The notes beneath the pieces are model-generated. The model was given only the letters and a program-made list of their open reading frames with translations, was not told the origin of the DNA and did no database searches. From positions 5,394,001-5,458,000 of the forward strand of contig NZ_AP022593.1 of assembly GCF_010731815.2 (NCBI RefSeq): a stretch of 64,000 nt of DNA, in the 5' to 3' direction. The position numbers and the translations under genes were made by a program. The stretch is from Mycolicibacterium arabiense. GTDB lineage: Bacteria; Actinomycetota; Actinomycetes; Mycobacteriales; Mycobacteriaceae. The first letter of the stretch is position 1. Each line of letters starts with the position of its first letter. Shown here piece after piece: positions 1-8,803 of this stretch.

Positions 1-1
1 C

Positions 2-856
2 GCCGCGGCGCGCGCGCTCACGTCGGGCCCCCTGGGCGTCAACCTCTTCGTCCCGCAGCCCAGCGCCGCGAGTCGTGATCCGCTGCACCGCTACGCCATC
101 TCGCTGGAGGACGACGCCCGCCGGTACGGCGTGCGCATCGGCGAGCCCCGCTTCGACGACGACCAGTGGGCCGCCAAGCTCGAGGTGGTGCTCGACGCAC
201 GGCCCGAGGTGGTGTCGTTCACGTTCGGGCTGCCCGACGAAGCCGAGTGCGCGCGCTTCCGCGATGCCGGGATCACCACCGTCGCAACCGTCACGACGTT
301 GGCCGAGGGCGAACTGGCAGTGGGCTGCGGCATCGACGCCATCACGGCACAGGGTCCGGGCGCAGGCGGGCACCGGGGCACCCTCGACCCCATCGCCAGC
401 CCGGCCACGCAGCCGCTGGGGCAGCTGCTGCGGGCGACGACCGTCGGGCTGAAGGTGCCGGTCATCGCCGCGGGCGGTCTGATGGATGCCGTCGACGTCG
501 CCGACGTGCTGGCGTTCGGCGCCGTCGCCGCGCAACTCGGCACCGCGTTCCTGCTCAGCGACGAGGCCGGGAGCAGCCCCGTGCACCGCGCAGCGCTTCA
601 GGATCCCGACTTCACCGAGACCGTCGTGACGCGATGCTTCTCCGGTCGCTACGCGCGCGGGTTGCGCAACCGCTTCGTCGACGACCACGACGCCGACGCG
701 CCGTTCGGGTATCCCGAGGTGCACTACATGACGAGCCCGTTGCGTGCGGCGGCCGTCAAGGCCGGGGACCCGCACGGCGTCAACGTGTGGGCGGGCACTG
801 GATTCAAGAAGGCCAGGACGGGGCCGGTCGCGGACATCGTGTCAGCGCTGGTCTGA
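2..856 (+). CDS. Nitronate monooxygenase (2-nitropropane dioxygenase family), 5' truncated
   Basis: The reading frame is open from base 2, so the N-terminus (probably 60-70 residues of an FMN TIM barrel) lies outside the window. The visible 284 residues begin within the family's GVNLFVP strand. They contain the AQGPGAGGHRG loop, the IAAGGLMDA phosphate-binding segment and the GTAFLLSDEA segment typical of FMN-dependent nitronate monooxygenases, which oxidise alkyl nitronates. The gene ends 5 nt before the convergent trcS-like gene, with no hairpin between them. Family assignment is strong; the natural substrate is unknown. Confidence 0.9.
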   Translation, partial: AAARALTSGPLGVNLFVPQPSAASRDPLHRYAISLEDDARRYGVRIGEPRFDDDQWAAKLEVVLDARPEVVSFTFGLPDEAECARFRDAGITTVATVTTLAEGELAVGCGIDAITAQGPGAGGHRGTLDPIASPATQPLGQLLRATTVGLKVPVIAAGGLMDAVDVADVLAFGAVAAQLGTAFLLSDEAGSSPVHRAALQDPDFTETVVTRCFSGRYARGLRNRFVDDHDADAPFGYPEVHYMTSPLRAAAVKAGDPHGVNVWAGTGFKKARTGPVADIVSALV

Positions 857-861
857 CCGAC

Positions 862-2385
862 CTACCGGAGGGACACCGCGAGGTCGCTCCGTCCGGCTTC
901 GTCTCTGGCCGTCGCGGCGGGCAGCCGGATCGTGAACGTGGTGAAGCCGTCGGCGGACTCGGCGACGATCTCGCCGCCGTGTGCCTCGACGATCGACTGC
1001 GTGATGGCCAGGCCCAGACCGGAGTTGCCGTACTGCCGGGACCGTGAGCGGTCGGCGCGCACGAAGCGCTCGAACAGATGGGGCAGGAGGTCGGGTTCGA
1101 TGCCCGGCCCGTCGTCGCGCACGGTCAGGCTGACCGATGCGCCGCCGTCGACGGCAGCGGTGACCGAGGTGCCCTCGGGTGTGTGGTCGCGCGCATTGGA
1201 CAGCAGGTTGGCCACGGCCTGGTACAGCTTGGCGCGGTCGCCGCGGACCCACACGGGTGCGTCGGGGACGTGGGTCTGCCAGTGATGCGACGGTGCGGAC
1301 ACCGCCACGTCGTTGACCGCGTTGGCGACCAGGTCGGCGAGGTCGACGTCGGCGGTCTCGAAGTCCTCGCCCTCGTCGAGCCGCGCCAGCAGCAGCAGGT
1401 CCGACACCAGCGCGTTCATCCGTGCGGCCTCGGCCTCGATGCGCGCCAGCGAGTACTCCGTGGTCTCCGGCAGCACCGATGCGTCCTGCCGGGTGAGTTC
1501 GGCGTAGCCCTGGATGGCGGCCAGCGGGGTGCGCAGTTCGTGGCTGGCGTCGGTGATGAATTGCCGCATGCGGCGGTCCGATGCGGCCACCTCGGTCAGT
1601 GCCCGTTCCACGTGGGCCAGCAGGTGGTTGAGCGTGTCGCCGACGAGGCCCACCTCGGTGCGCGGATCGGTGTCGCGGTCGGGGACGCGCGGTGTGATGG
1701 CGTAGTGGTCGCGGCTCAGCGGCAGCGCGGTCACCTCGGCTGCGGTGGCCGCGACCCGGCTGAGCGGGCGTAGGGCGATCCGTACGAACGCGAGCGTGCC
1801 CGCGGCGGTCACGACCAGCGCCAGCGCGGTCAGTGCCGTCACGACGATCGTCTCGCGGGTGGCCGCGGCACTGGCCGCGCGCAGGGAGGCTGCGGTCAAC
1901 AGCACTTCGCCGGGCCCACCGGGACGACTGGTCAACAGGTACATGCCGAGACCGGGCAGCCAGTCGTCCTCGGGTTCGTCGAGTCGGCCCGAGTGCTCGA
2001 CGATCTCGGCAAGCGCCTCGGGGGGCGCAAGCGCGGCCTCGCCGTCACCGAACATCGCGGAGTCCACGACCCGACCGTCGCGAACGAGGACGACGATGTT
2101 GCCCGGTGCCTGCCCGATGAGTTGGGTCAGCGGCTTCATAGCGTCCGGCGCGGGCAGTTGGCCCGTCGGTAGCGGGGTTGCCCGGTACTTGGCCACGGCC
2201 TGGCCGAAACCGTCTGCGGCGGCGTTCAATTGGGTGTCGACGATGCCGGTCACCGAGGCGCGCAGCGTCAGCACCGACATCGTGCCGACGGTCGCCAGGA
2301 CCACCATGACGACCGCGGAGACGCCCACCACCAACTGCCTGCGCAGCGGCCAGGTGCGCCAGCCCCGCGGTGCGCGCCCGCTCAC
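862..2385 (-). CDS. trcS: Sensor histidine kinase, TrcS-like
   Basis: This is a 507-residue membrane histidine kinase. It has TM1 at about 17-42, an extracytoplasmic loop, TM2 at about 179-203, a HAMP linker, a HisKA domain with HELRTPL (phospho-acceptor His282), and an HATPase domain with NLLSNARDHT, DDGPGI and GLGLAI boxes. The GTG start overlaps the stop of the upstream regulator as GTGA, so the pair is translationally coupled. Length (509 in M. tuberculosis TrcS, from memory) and partner type suggest TrcS. Assignment as a sensor kinase is certain; orthology to TrcS is probable. The signal sensed is unknown. Confidence 0.85.
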   Translation of the reverse strand: MSGRAPRGWRTWPLRRQLVVGVSAVVMVVLATVGTMSVLTLRASVTGIVDTQLNAAADGFGQAVAKYRATPLPTGQLPAPDAMKPLTQLIGQAPGNIVVLVRDGRVVDSAMFGDGEAALAPPEALAEIVEHSGRLDEPEDDWLPGLGMYLLTSRPGGPGEVLLTAASLRAASAAATRETIVVTALTALALVVTAAGTLAFVRIALRPLSRVAATAAEVTALPLSRDHYAITPRVPDRDTDPRTEVGLVGDTLNHLLAHVERALTEVAASDRRMRQFITDASHELRTPLAAIQGYAELTRQDASVLPETTEYSLARIEAEAARMNALVSDLLLLARLDEGEDFETADVDLADLVANAVNDVAVSAPSHHWQTHVPDAPVWVRGDRAKLYQAVANLLSNARDHTPEGTSVTAAVDGGASVSLTVRDDGPGIEPDLLPHLFERFVRADRSRSRQYGNSGLGLAITQSIVEAHGGEIVAESADGFTTFTIRLPAATARDEAGRSDLAVSLR

Positions 2386-3149
2386 TGCGCCGGCCGCAAT
2401 GCGTAGCCCACGCCGCGCACGGTGTGGATCATGGGTTGTCGGCCGGTGTCGATCTTCTTGCGGAGGTAGGAGACGTACAGGTCGACGATGCTGGAGCGCC
2501 CGCCGAAGTCGTAGTTCCAGACCCGGCGCAGGATCTCCTGCCGGGTCAGTGCGCGCCCCGGATTGCGCATGAGGAAGCGCAGCAGCTCGAATTCGGTGGA
2601 GGTCAACGAGATCGACGCCTCGCCGCGGGTGACGGTGCGGCCCGCTCCGTCGAGTCGCAGGTCGCCGACGGTGAGCGTCTCGCTGTCCTCGGGGGTGAGG
2701 TACGCCGACCGCCGCAGCAGGCCGCGCAGGCGGGCGACGAGTTCCTCGAGGCTGAACGGCTTGGTCATGTAGTCGTCGCCGCCGGCGGTCAGACCGGTGA
2801 CGCGGTCGCGCACCGAGTCGCGCGCGGTCAGGAACAGCACCGGGGTGTACTCGCCCGACCCCCGCAGTTGTTCCAGCACGCCGAGGCCGTCCATGTCGGG
2901 GAGCATGATGTCGAGCACCACGACGTCGGGTGGGTTGGCGCGGTACTTGGCGACGGCATCGGCCGCGTCGTGCGCGACGTCGACCTCCCAGCCCTCGTAC
3001 TTGAGCGCCATCTGGACGAGGTGCGTCAGGGCCCGTTCGTCGTCGACGAGCAGCGTCCTGATGGGGGACCCGTCGGCGCGGTACATCCGCGGCAGCTGAC
3101 CGAGCACGGCCTGCCGCGGCGCCGCGCCTCCGACCTGCGATGTCGCCAT
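2382..3149 (-). CDS. trcR: OmpR/PhoB-family response regulator, TrcR-like
   Basis: This 255-residue regulator has a receiver domain with acidic pair D36-D37, phospho-acceptor Asp80 in VVVLDIMLPD, and Lys130 in DDYMTKPFS. A C-terminal winged helix follows (SSIVDLYVSYLRKKID, then HTVRGVGYALRP). The approximately 25-residue N-terminal extension before the receiver also fits TrcR (257 residues in M. tuberculosis, from memory). A CACAAT hexamer 6 nt before the ATG suggests a leaderless or very short leader. It is the fourth of five consecutive minus-strand genes, 83 nt after the DUF4097 gene. By family it activates or represses target promoters when phosphorylated by the adjacent kinase. Confidence 0.85.
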   Translation of the reverse strand: MATSQVGGAAPRQAVLGQLPRMYRADGSPIRTLLVDDERALTHLVQMALKYEGWEVDVAHDAADAVAKYRANPPDVVVLDIMLPDMDGLGVLEQLRGSGEYTPVLFLTARDSVRDRVTGLTAGGDDYMTKPFSLEELVARLRGLLRRSAYLTPEDSETLTVGDLRLDGAGRTVTRGEASISLTSTEFELLRFLMRNPGRALTRQEILRRVWNYDFGGRSSIVDLYVSYLRKKIDTGRQPMIHTVRGVGYALRPAQ

Positions 3150-3232
3150 GAGTTCATTGTGCCCACCGACGCGCCGATGTCCGAGCGATTCATATGTCGT
3201 TCACACGTTCGCAGGTCGGGCCGGTCTTGGCG

Positions 3233-4135
3233 CTAGCGAGGCATCCGGTCGTGGCGCTCGGAGCCCAGCCGGTCGACGACGGCGGTCCCGTCGTCGGAGC
3301 GCACCGTGACCTCGGCGGCCGCGCGGTCGGGATCCTCGGTCTCGGAGACCCGCACCTGGGCGGAGTCGCCCGATGCCCGGACCAGGTAGGGCCCGGGGTC
3401 GGGCAGCAGGACGACGACGTCACCGGTGTTGCTCGAGGCGTCGACGGTCCTGGGCGCGGCGCCGAAGTCGACGGACACGTCGCCGTCGACGCTGTCGGCG
3501 AGGAAGGATTCGGTGACCGAGATGGGGTCACGCGTCACGATCTCGGCGTCCTGGGTGCGGACCTCGATGCGACGCGCGGATCCGCGTAGCACCACCGCGC
3601 CGTTCTCGTTGTTCGCGACGAGGGTGTCGACGTCGGCCTGCATCATCAGGACCCCGGCGCCCTGTTGGGTCGTCAGGGACAGGCGGCGCGCCATCTCGGG
3701 CGGCAGCGTCACGGTGACCTCGCCTGCTCGGCCCCAGCCGATCACCCCCGGCTGTGTCCCGGTGAGGGCGACGCGGGTGTCGGCCCCGTTGCGGGTCACC
3801 TCGAGTGAACGTTCGCCTGCACGCGAGGAGTTGATGAGCCGTGTGGAGATCCGCGGTTCGGTGGCGTCGCGGTCGGTGGTGATGCGCAGTGCCGCCGGAA
3901 CGTCGCGGGTGTCGATGACGAGTGACCGCGTGTCACCGGGCAGCGACGTCTCGTCGGCGACGACGCGGAAGTTGCTGAGCCCCCAGGCGCTCACACCGAG
4001 CGCGACGAGTGAACCCACCACCACCACCGAGGCGGCGATGACGAGGAAGGCGCGGATGGCGGTGCGCCCGCCCGGCGAGAGCGGCGACGGGGTCGACGGT
4101 GTCGGAGCGGGCGGCGGGGGAGCGATGGTGGTCAC
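3233..4135 (-). CDS. DUF4097 membrane-anchored protein
   Basis: The start was set at the GTG at 4135 because an AAAGGG Shine-Dalgarno lies just upstream; this gives 300 residues. The N-terminus is a Pro-rich cytoplasmic stretch (TTIAPPPPAPTPS), followed by one membrane segment at about residues 25-50. The remaining roughly 240 residues are repetitive short beta strands (DTLVANNENGAVVLRG, VDASSNTGDVVVLLPD), the pattern of DUF4097 beta-solenoid or adhesin-like domains. It lies 19 nt after the NarL-type regulator and is probably co-transcribed. DUF4097 proteins occur beside LiaRS-type envelope-stress regulators in Firmicutes (LiaG), so an envelope role is a reasonable inference. Function is not established. 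Confidence 0.75.
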   Translation of the reverse strand: MTTIAPPPPAPTPSTPSPLSPGGRTAIRAFLVIAASVVVVGSLVALGVSAWGLSNFRVVADETSLPGDTRSLVIDTRDVPAALRITTDRDATEPRISTRLINSSRAGERSLEVTRNGADTRVALTGTQPGVIGWGRAGEVTVTLPPEMARRLSLTTQQGAGVLMMQADVDTLVANNENGAVVLRGSARRIEVRTQDAEIVTRDPISVTESFLADSVDGDVSVDFGAAPRTVDASSNTGDVVVLLPDPGPYLVRASGDSAQVRVSETEDPDRAAAEVTVRSDDGTAVVDRLGSERHDRMPR

Positions 4136-4154
4136 GTTGATCCCTTTCAGCGGT

Positions 4155-4799
4155 TCAGGATTCGAGGTAGCGCAGGACCGCGAGCACGCGGCGGTTCTCG
4201 CCATCGTCGGGGGCCAGGCCGAGCTTGGTGAAGATGGAGGCGATGTGCTTCTCGGCCGAACCGACCGAGACGTTGAGCGACGTGGCGATGGCCGAGTTGG
4301 TGCGGCCCTCGGCCATCAGTTGCAGGACGTCGGTCTCGCGCGGGGTGAGTGCGTCGAGCGCCGAGCGCTGCCGCGAGCGGACGAGGATCTGGGAGACGAC
4401 CTCGGGGTCGAGCACCGTGCCGCCCTTGCCGACGACCTCCACCGCGTCGACGAATGCCGGGACGTCGGCGACGCGGTCCTTGAGCAGGTAGCCGAAACCG
4501 CGGGTGTCCGAGGCGATCAGTTCGGCGGCGTAGCGCTCCTCGACGTAGTGCGAGAGCACCAGCACCGGTGACTCCGGATTCTGCGTGCGCAGCAGCGCGG
4601 CGGCGCGGATGCCCTCGTCGGTGAACGTCGGCGGCATCCGGACGTCGACGATGGCGAGGTCCGGCCGCAGTTCGTTGACGATGTGCAGCAGGTTCGTCGC
4701 GTCCGAGACGCCTGCCACCACCTCGTGGCCGAAGTCGGTGAGGATGCGCTCGATGCCGGCGCGCAGCAGTGTCGAGTCCTCGGCGATCACGATGCGCAT
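4155..4799 (-). CDS. NarL/LuxR-family response regulator
   Basis: This 214-residue protein has a receiver domain starting MRIVIAEDSTLLRAGIERIL with phospho-acceptor Asp52 (DLAIVDVRMPP). A LuxR-type helix-turn-helix lies at about residues 148-205 (LTPRETDVLQLMAEGRTN, then VSVGSAEKHI). It overlaps the 3' end of the upstream kinase gene by 13 nt, so the two are co-translated and almost certainly cognate. The receiver C-terminus carries the RGFGYLLKDRV segment typical of this subfamily. The target genes are unknown; the co-transcribed DUF4097 gene and its own operon are the natural candidates. Confidence 0.9.
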   Translation of the reverse strand: MRIVIAEDSTLLRAGIERILTDFGHEVVAGVSDATNLLHIVNELRPDLAIVDVRMPPTFTDEGIRAAALLRTQNPESPVLVLSHYVEERYAAELIASDTRGFGYLLKDRVADVPAFVDAVEVVGKGGTVLDPEVVSQILVRSRQRSALDALTPRETDVLQLMAEGRTNSAIATSLNVSVGSAEKHIASIFTKLGLAPDDGENRRVLAVLRYLES

Positions 4800-6100
4800 G
4801 GCAGCACCGCCGTCACGATGGTGGGTCCGGTCGCGGGGCTCGAGACGGTGAAGGTGCCTCTCGCCGCGCGTACCCGGTCGGCGAGGCCGCGCAGGCCGGT
4901 CGCGTCGTCGGGGGCGGGTGCCTCGGCGCCGCCGACGCCGTCGTCGAACACCGACACGTACAACACCTCGGCGGAGTCGTCGAGTCGTACGGTGACGACC
5001 GCCTGACTCGCCTGAGCGTGCGTGGCGACGTTGGTCAATGCCTCGGCGACTACGAAGTAGGCGACCGACTCGACCTCCTCGGGCAGGCGGCGGGGGAGGT
5101 ACACGTTGAGCGTGGTCGGGATGCCCGCGTTCTCGGTGCGCTGCACGACGGCCGAGAGTGCGGCGTCGAGACCGCGGTCGGACAGGATCGTCGGGGCGAT
5201 GCCGCGCACCACGTTTCGCAGTTCGACCAGTGCGCTCTTGGCGTCGTCGTGCGCCTCAGCGATGAGCTTGCGTGCCTGGGGCGGGTCGGTGTCGAGTTTG
5301 GTCTGGGCCAGGCCGATGGTCATCGCCAGTGAGACGAGTCGGGGTTGCACGCCGTCGTGCAGGTCGCGTTCGATGCGGTGGCGTTCGGCCTGTGCGGAGG
5401 ACACGGCGCCCTGCCGGGCGTCGCTCAGGGCGCTGACCTCGTGCTGCAGCGCGGCGGTGGGTGACGGCGGCAGCAGCCACCTGTCGATCTGGACGTCCAG
5501 GGCGGGAGCGAAGACCAGGATTGCGACGGCCGCCACCAGGGCCACCAGCGCCAGCAGCCACGCCAGCGGCGGCGAGAGGAAGGACAGGTCTGCGGCGTCG
5601 TCGCTGTTGTCGATTGCGGTGGCGATGGCGGGCCCGGCGAAGGCGAACACGATGAGCGCGAAGGCGATCGCCGTGGCGAGGATGTCGTAGGTCATGCGTA
5701 GGTAGTGGTGCCCGAACGACTTCCAGAACCGCACGCTGCTGACGTCGAGCCAGAGTTGATGCGCCCACCGCTGGAATCCGGTGTAGTGCGACAGCTTTCG
5801 CGGTGGTTCGGCGATACCCAACCCGAAGACGGCTTCGCTGCGCAGACGCTCGACGCGGTCGACGCCGCGGATGAGGTAGACGAAGACGACCGCCGCGAGG
5901 GCGAAGCCGATGATCGACGGGATGGACGAGACGCCGATGACCAGGAGTCCGAGCGGGATCCAGAACCAGACGAGGCCGATGGCGGCGCCGGTGATCATCG
6001 ACGCCGAGGGGACCAGGCCGATGCGGCGAACGGGTCTCTCGGTCTCGTCGACGACCGGCGGGGCGGCGATCGGTTCGGTGGGCGTGGTGACTGCAACCAT
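4787..6100 (-). CDS. NarL-type sensor histidine kinase (HisKA_3) with membrane sensor domain
   Basis: This is a 437-residue kinase. The N-terminal half has two pairs of hydrophobic segments (about 33-78 and 138-200) forming a membrane sensor domain without a large extracytoplasmic loop. Next comes HisKA_3 with ERDLHDGVQ (phospho-acceptor His248), then an HATPase with VFDDGVGG and TGLRGLADRVRAARG. The gene heads a minus-strand run of kinase, regulator and DUF4097. TAGGTT 6 nt upstream of the ATG suggests a leaderless transcript. The loop-less sensor resembles intramembrane-sensing kinases that detect envelope stress; that reading is inference. Confidence 0.9.
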   Translation of the reverse strand: MVAVTTPTEPIAAPPVVDETERPVRRIGLVPSASMITGAAIGLVWFWIPLGLLVIGVSSIPSIIGFALAAVVFVYLIRGVDRVERLRSEAVFGLGIAEPPRKLSHYTGFQRWAHQLWLDVSSVRFWKSFGHHYLRMTYDILATAIAFALIVFAFAGPAIATAIDNSDDAADLSFLSPPLAWLLALVALVAAVAILVFAPALDVQIDRWLLPPSPTAALQHEVSALSDARQGAVSSAQAERHRIERDLHDGVQPRLVSLAMTIGLAQTKLDTDPPQARKLIAEAHDDAKSALVELRNVVRGIAPTILSDRGLDAALSAVVQRTENAGIPTTLNVYLPRRLPEEVESVAYFVVAEALTNVATHAQASQAVVTVRLDDSAEVLYVSVFDDGVGGAEAPAPDDATGLRGLADRVRAARGTFTVSSPATGPTIVTAVLPCAS

Positions 6101-6106
6101 GCACTC

Positions 6107-6112
6107 AACCTA
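6107..6112 (-). promoter_or_regulatory. Candidate -10 (TAGGTT) of the kinase-regulator-DUF4097 operon
   Basis: On the minus strand TAGGTT lies 6 nt before the ATG at 6100, matching the mycobacterial TAnnnT -10. Transcription would begin at or next to the start codon. Confidence 0.45.
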
Positions 6113-6250
6113 TGGAGTCGTGGGCTCGCGCAACACGGCGATTGCCGGAGAACCTGGCGGGGGATATCCCCCAGTGCCGGTGCGATGACTTTTCGGTGCC
6201 GACCTGGTCTGCCCGGGTACGTGACCATCGACTCATCCAGGAGAGACACC

Positions 6251-6679
6251 ATGAGCGTCATCGACGACACCAACAGCACGTCGGCCACCGCCCAGGCCCG
6301 GCGTTCGACCTCGCACAAGGTGGGCATCGGGATCAGCGCGCTGGTCGGCGCGTTCCTGGTGTTCGACGCGGTGGGCAAGTTGATGCGGCCGGAGCCGGTG
6401 CGCGAAGGCACCGCTGCGCTGGGCTTCCCGGTCGACCAGGCGTTGGTGATGGGCATCGTGCTGACGGTGTGCCTCGTCGCGTACCTGATTCCGCGCACGG
6501 CGGCGCTGGGTGCCCTTGGCATCACCGCCTACCTGGGCGGCGCGGTGACTGCGAACATGAGGGTTGAGTCGCCGCTGTTCACCCACACGCTGTCGGCCGT
6601 GTACGTGGGCGTGCTGTTGTGGATCGGATTGGCGCTGCGCCGGCCCGAGCTGTGGCGGGTCGCCGGATTCAAGCGCTGA
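6251..6679 (+). CDS. DoxX-like four-helix membrane protein
   Basis: The ATG at 6251 was chosen because AGGAGAG precedes it; the product has 142 residues. After a Ser/Thr-rich N-terminus there are four hydrophobic helices: about 28-46 (GIGISALVGAFLVFDAVGKL), 67-85, 90-105 and 118-135. This is the small DoxX-like architecture. The pattern FDAVGKLMRPEPV is typical of DoxX-like proteins. Function in this subfamily is not known. It ends 1 nt before the stop of the convergent VOC gene. Confidence 0.75.
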   Translation: MSVIDDTNSTSATAQARRSTSHKVGIGISALVGAFLVFDAVGKLMRPEPVREGTAALGFPVDQALVMGIVLTVCLVAYLIPRTAALGALGITAYLGGAVTANMRVESPLFTHTLSAVYVGVLLWIGLALRRPELWRVAGFKR

Positions 6680-6680
6680 G

Positions 6681-7094
6681 CTACTTGGGGGCGATGAGTT
6701 CCAGCGCGATGCCGTCCGGATCGCGGAACTCGAGGATGTACCCGTGGCCGATCTCCTTGACCGGCTCGCGCGTTGCGCCCAGGTCGTCGAGAAGTGCTGC
6801 GGCGTCGTTGAGCTCGGATCTGCTGCCGACGCGCAGGCACAGGTGGTCGAGGCCGGTGCGGTCTTCGTCGAAGCGATCGCGTGCGACGGGTCGCAAGCCG
6901 AGCAGGAAGTCGCCCGAGTCGTACAGCACGCCGCCGAACAGGAAGCCCAGCCGTTCCCGGGTGGCATCATCGGCGCCCTCGGGGATCTCTACGGCCACGG
7001 GCCAGCCGAACACCGACTCGTAGAACTGTCTGGATCGCGCTATGTCGGTGACGGTGAGCCGGATGTGCGCTACGGATCGTGCACTGATCGCCAT
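6681..7094 (-). CDS. VOC (glyoxalase/bleomycin-resistance) family protein
   Basis: This 137-residue protein is a single VOC unit of two beta-alpha-beta-beta-beta modules. Candidate metal ligands are His in VAHIRLTVTD, His in GLDHLCLRVG and the C-terminal Glu in DPDGIALELIAPK. The first 25 nt overlap the 3' end of the upstream HNH gene on the same strand, so translation may be coupled to it. VOC proteins include glyoxalases, dioxygenases and drug-binding proteins; nothing in the sequence fixes the substrate. Confidence 0.85.
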   Translation of the reverse strand: MAISARSVAHIRLTVTDIARSRQFYESVFGWPVAVEIPEGADDATRERLGFLFGGVLYDSGDFLLGLRPVARDRFDEDRTGLDHLCLRVGSRSELNDAAALLDDLGATREPVKEIGHGYILEFRDPDGIALELIAPK

Positions 7095-8803
7095 GCGAGC
7101 ATCGTGCCAGAGGCCAGGTTGGCCTCTTCCTCTGCTTCTGATTGGTTGAGCCGCCGGTCGTCGGTGATGCGTTGTGCGCGGTCTTGGGCGCGGGTGCGCT
7201 GGCGGCGGGGCATGGTGAGGCCGGGGTTGTGGTGTGGTGCTTTGGTTCTGGCCTCGTCGGTGATCGTGACTGGTGCGGTGGGCGCGCAGAGGCTCGGGAA
7301 CAGCAGCTTGCTACCCGGCTCGGTGACGTAGGTCCGGCCGCTAGGTGAGGTCCAGATGATGGTCCCCTCTGGGAGTTGTCGGTCCCGCCAGCCGGTGGGT
7401 CCGCCCCAGAAGGTTTTGAGCAAGTGGTGTCGACGGCACAGGCATTTGAGATTCGACGCACAAGTGGGTCCGATCGGCCAGGCGATGGTGTGGTCGATGT
7501 CTGCTTCGGTGGCAGGTTGCGAGCAGCCAGGGAAGCGACAGGTGAGGTCTCGGCAGCGCACGAACTCCGCCAGACGGCGCGATGGGGTGTAGCGCGGTTC
7601 TGGTGGGCTGTCGCCGGGGTGGCAGACCTTGCGGACCTTGGCGGTGAGGGCGAAGCGGCGGGCCAGTGCGCCGGGCAGGAACGGGCCGCCGACGATGGCG
7701 CCGGGGCGGGTGGCGGGGGATTGGCGATGGGTGTTGGCGGGGCCGTTGGTGTTGGTGTCAGCCGCGGGCGCGGGATGGTCGCTGGTGTCTGCATCCTTGG
7801 CGCTCGCCTCGTCATTCGAGACATGCTCGGCCGGGTCATTCTTGGCTGACTCGTCTTGGTGCTTCGTATCTCCACCCGGCTTATCGGCGCCGTTATCGTT
7901 GCCGCCCAATTCATCCCAGGTGGTCATCTCCGACAGGGGCTTGTCAAACAGCGGGTCGGGGTCGCCGTCGAGCGCTGCATCCTGCGCGACGGCCGCATCA
8001 CTGGTGTCGTCGAGGGTGTCCTCGTTCACCACGACATAGACCACGGCGTTGCCGGTGGGAGGCGTCTTGGGGCCGGGGCAGTCGTCGCCACCGCACAGGC
8101 ACGGCAGGTAGTCGAGTGCATGGGTGATGGAGTGAACAGCATCGGCGCGACGCTGCTCAAGGGTCCGCGGGTCGCCCGGGCACACGGTGTGGGCCAGGAG
8201 GTTCAGGCGCTTCTCGAGGGCCTTGCCGTGGGTGGCTAATAGCGTGCCGAACATGGTGGCCATGCCGGAGCCGTCGTAGTCGAACTGGATGTTGCGGCCC
8301 TTGGCCACGAGCTTCGTGCGGTACACACCGTGGGGGTCGTGCTCGGCGACGATCGCGTCGATGGTGGTGTTCAGCTTCTCCTCGGACATCGGCGCCCAGC
8401 CGGACAACACCTCGGCGAAGGCCTTGTCGACTGCTTTCTGGGCGTCTCGGTCGCGCACCAACGCCGTCCGCGTCGTGATCGCCGACACGACCCGGTAGGA
8501 CACCAACCCCTGCGCAAAGAGCTTGGCCACCTCGGGCAGCCGGTCGCGCAGTGCCGTGGCGATCAACAACTGATGAGAAGCGGCCCCTTGGGTGATGTTC
8601 TGCTCGGCGCCGATCTCCGCGGCGACCGCACCCCAGTTGTCCAAGTACCACTGCTCCCGGTCAGCCGACCCATCCGCGGCGTAGGCCCGATCCAAGAGCA
8701 CGACCATCGCCGCGAGCCGCCGCGCGGTGGCTGCGGCCTCCACGCGCGCCCATTCCCCGACGGTGCCGGAGGCGTCGAAGGCGGTGACGAATCGATCGAA
8801 CAT
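7070..8803 (-). CDS. 13E12-repeat family HNH endonuclease (DUF222-HNH)
   Basis: This is a 577-residue DUF222 protein with a C-terminal HNH nuclease domain (CRFPGCSQPATEADIDHTIA, then CRRHHLLKTFWGG). The two are joined by a long acidic, Asp/Asn/Thr-rich linker (about residues 270-400) containing a CLCGGDDCPG cysteine cluster. The frame stays open further upstream, but the ATG at 8803 (MFDRFVTAF) is the family's usual N-terminus. It also sits exactly behind a perfect TATAAT and inside a LexA-like box. 13E12 genes are multicopy in mycobacteria and several are DNA-damage inducible. The natural DNA substrate is unknown. Confidence 0.9.
   Translation of the reverse strand: MFDRFVTAFDASGTVGEWARVEAAATARRLAAMVVLLDRAYAADGSADREQWYLDNWGAVAAEIGAEQNITQGAASHQLLIATALRDRLPEVAKLFAQGLVSYRVVSAITTRTALVRDRDAQKAVDKAFAEVLSGWAPMSEEKLNTTIDAIVAEHDPHGVYRTKLVAKGRNIQFDYDGSGMATMFGTLLATHGKALEKRLNLLAHTVCPGDPRTLEQRRADAVHSITHALDYLPCLCGGDDCPGPKTPPTGNAVVYVVVNEDTLDDTSDAAVAQDAALDGDPDPLFDKPLSEMTTWDELGGNDNGADKPGGDTKHQDESAKNDPAEHVSNDEASAKDADTSDHPAPAADTNTNGPANTHRQSPATRPGAIVGGPFLPGALARRFALTAKVRKVCHPGDSPPEPRYTPSRRLAEFVRCRDLTCRFPGCSQPATEADIDHTIAWPIGPTCASNLKCLCRRHHLLKTFWGGPTGWRDRQLPEGTIIWTSPSGRTYVTEPGSKLLFPSLCAPTAPVTITDEARTKAPHHNPGLTMPRRQRTRAQDRAQRITDDRRLNQSEAEEEANLASGTMLAWRSVHDP

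Noticed and set aside
7376..8239. Plus-strand ORFs opposite the HNH gene
   Set aside because: The minus-strand product has clear DUF222 and HNH domains; the opposite frames do not.
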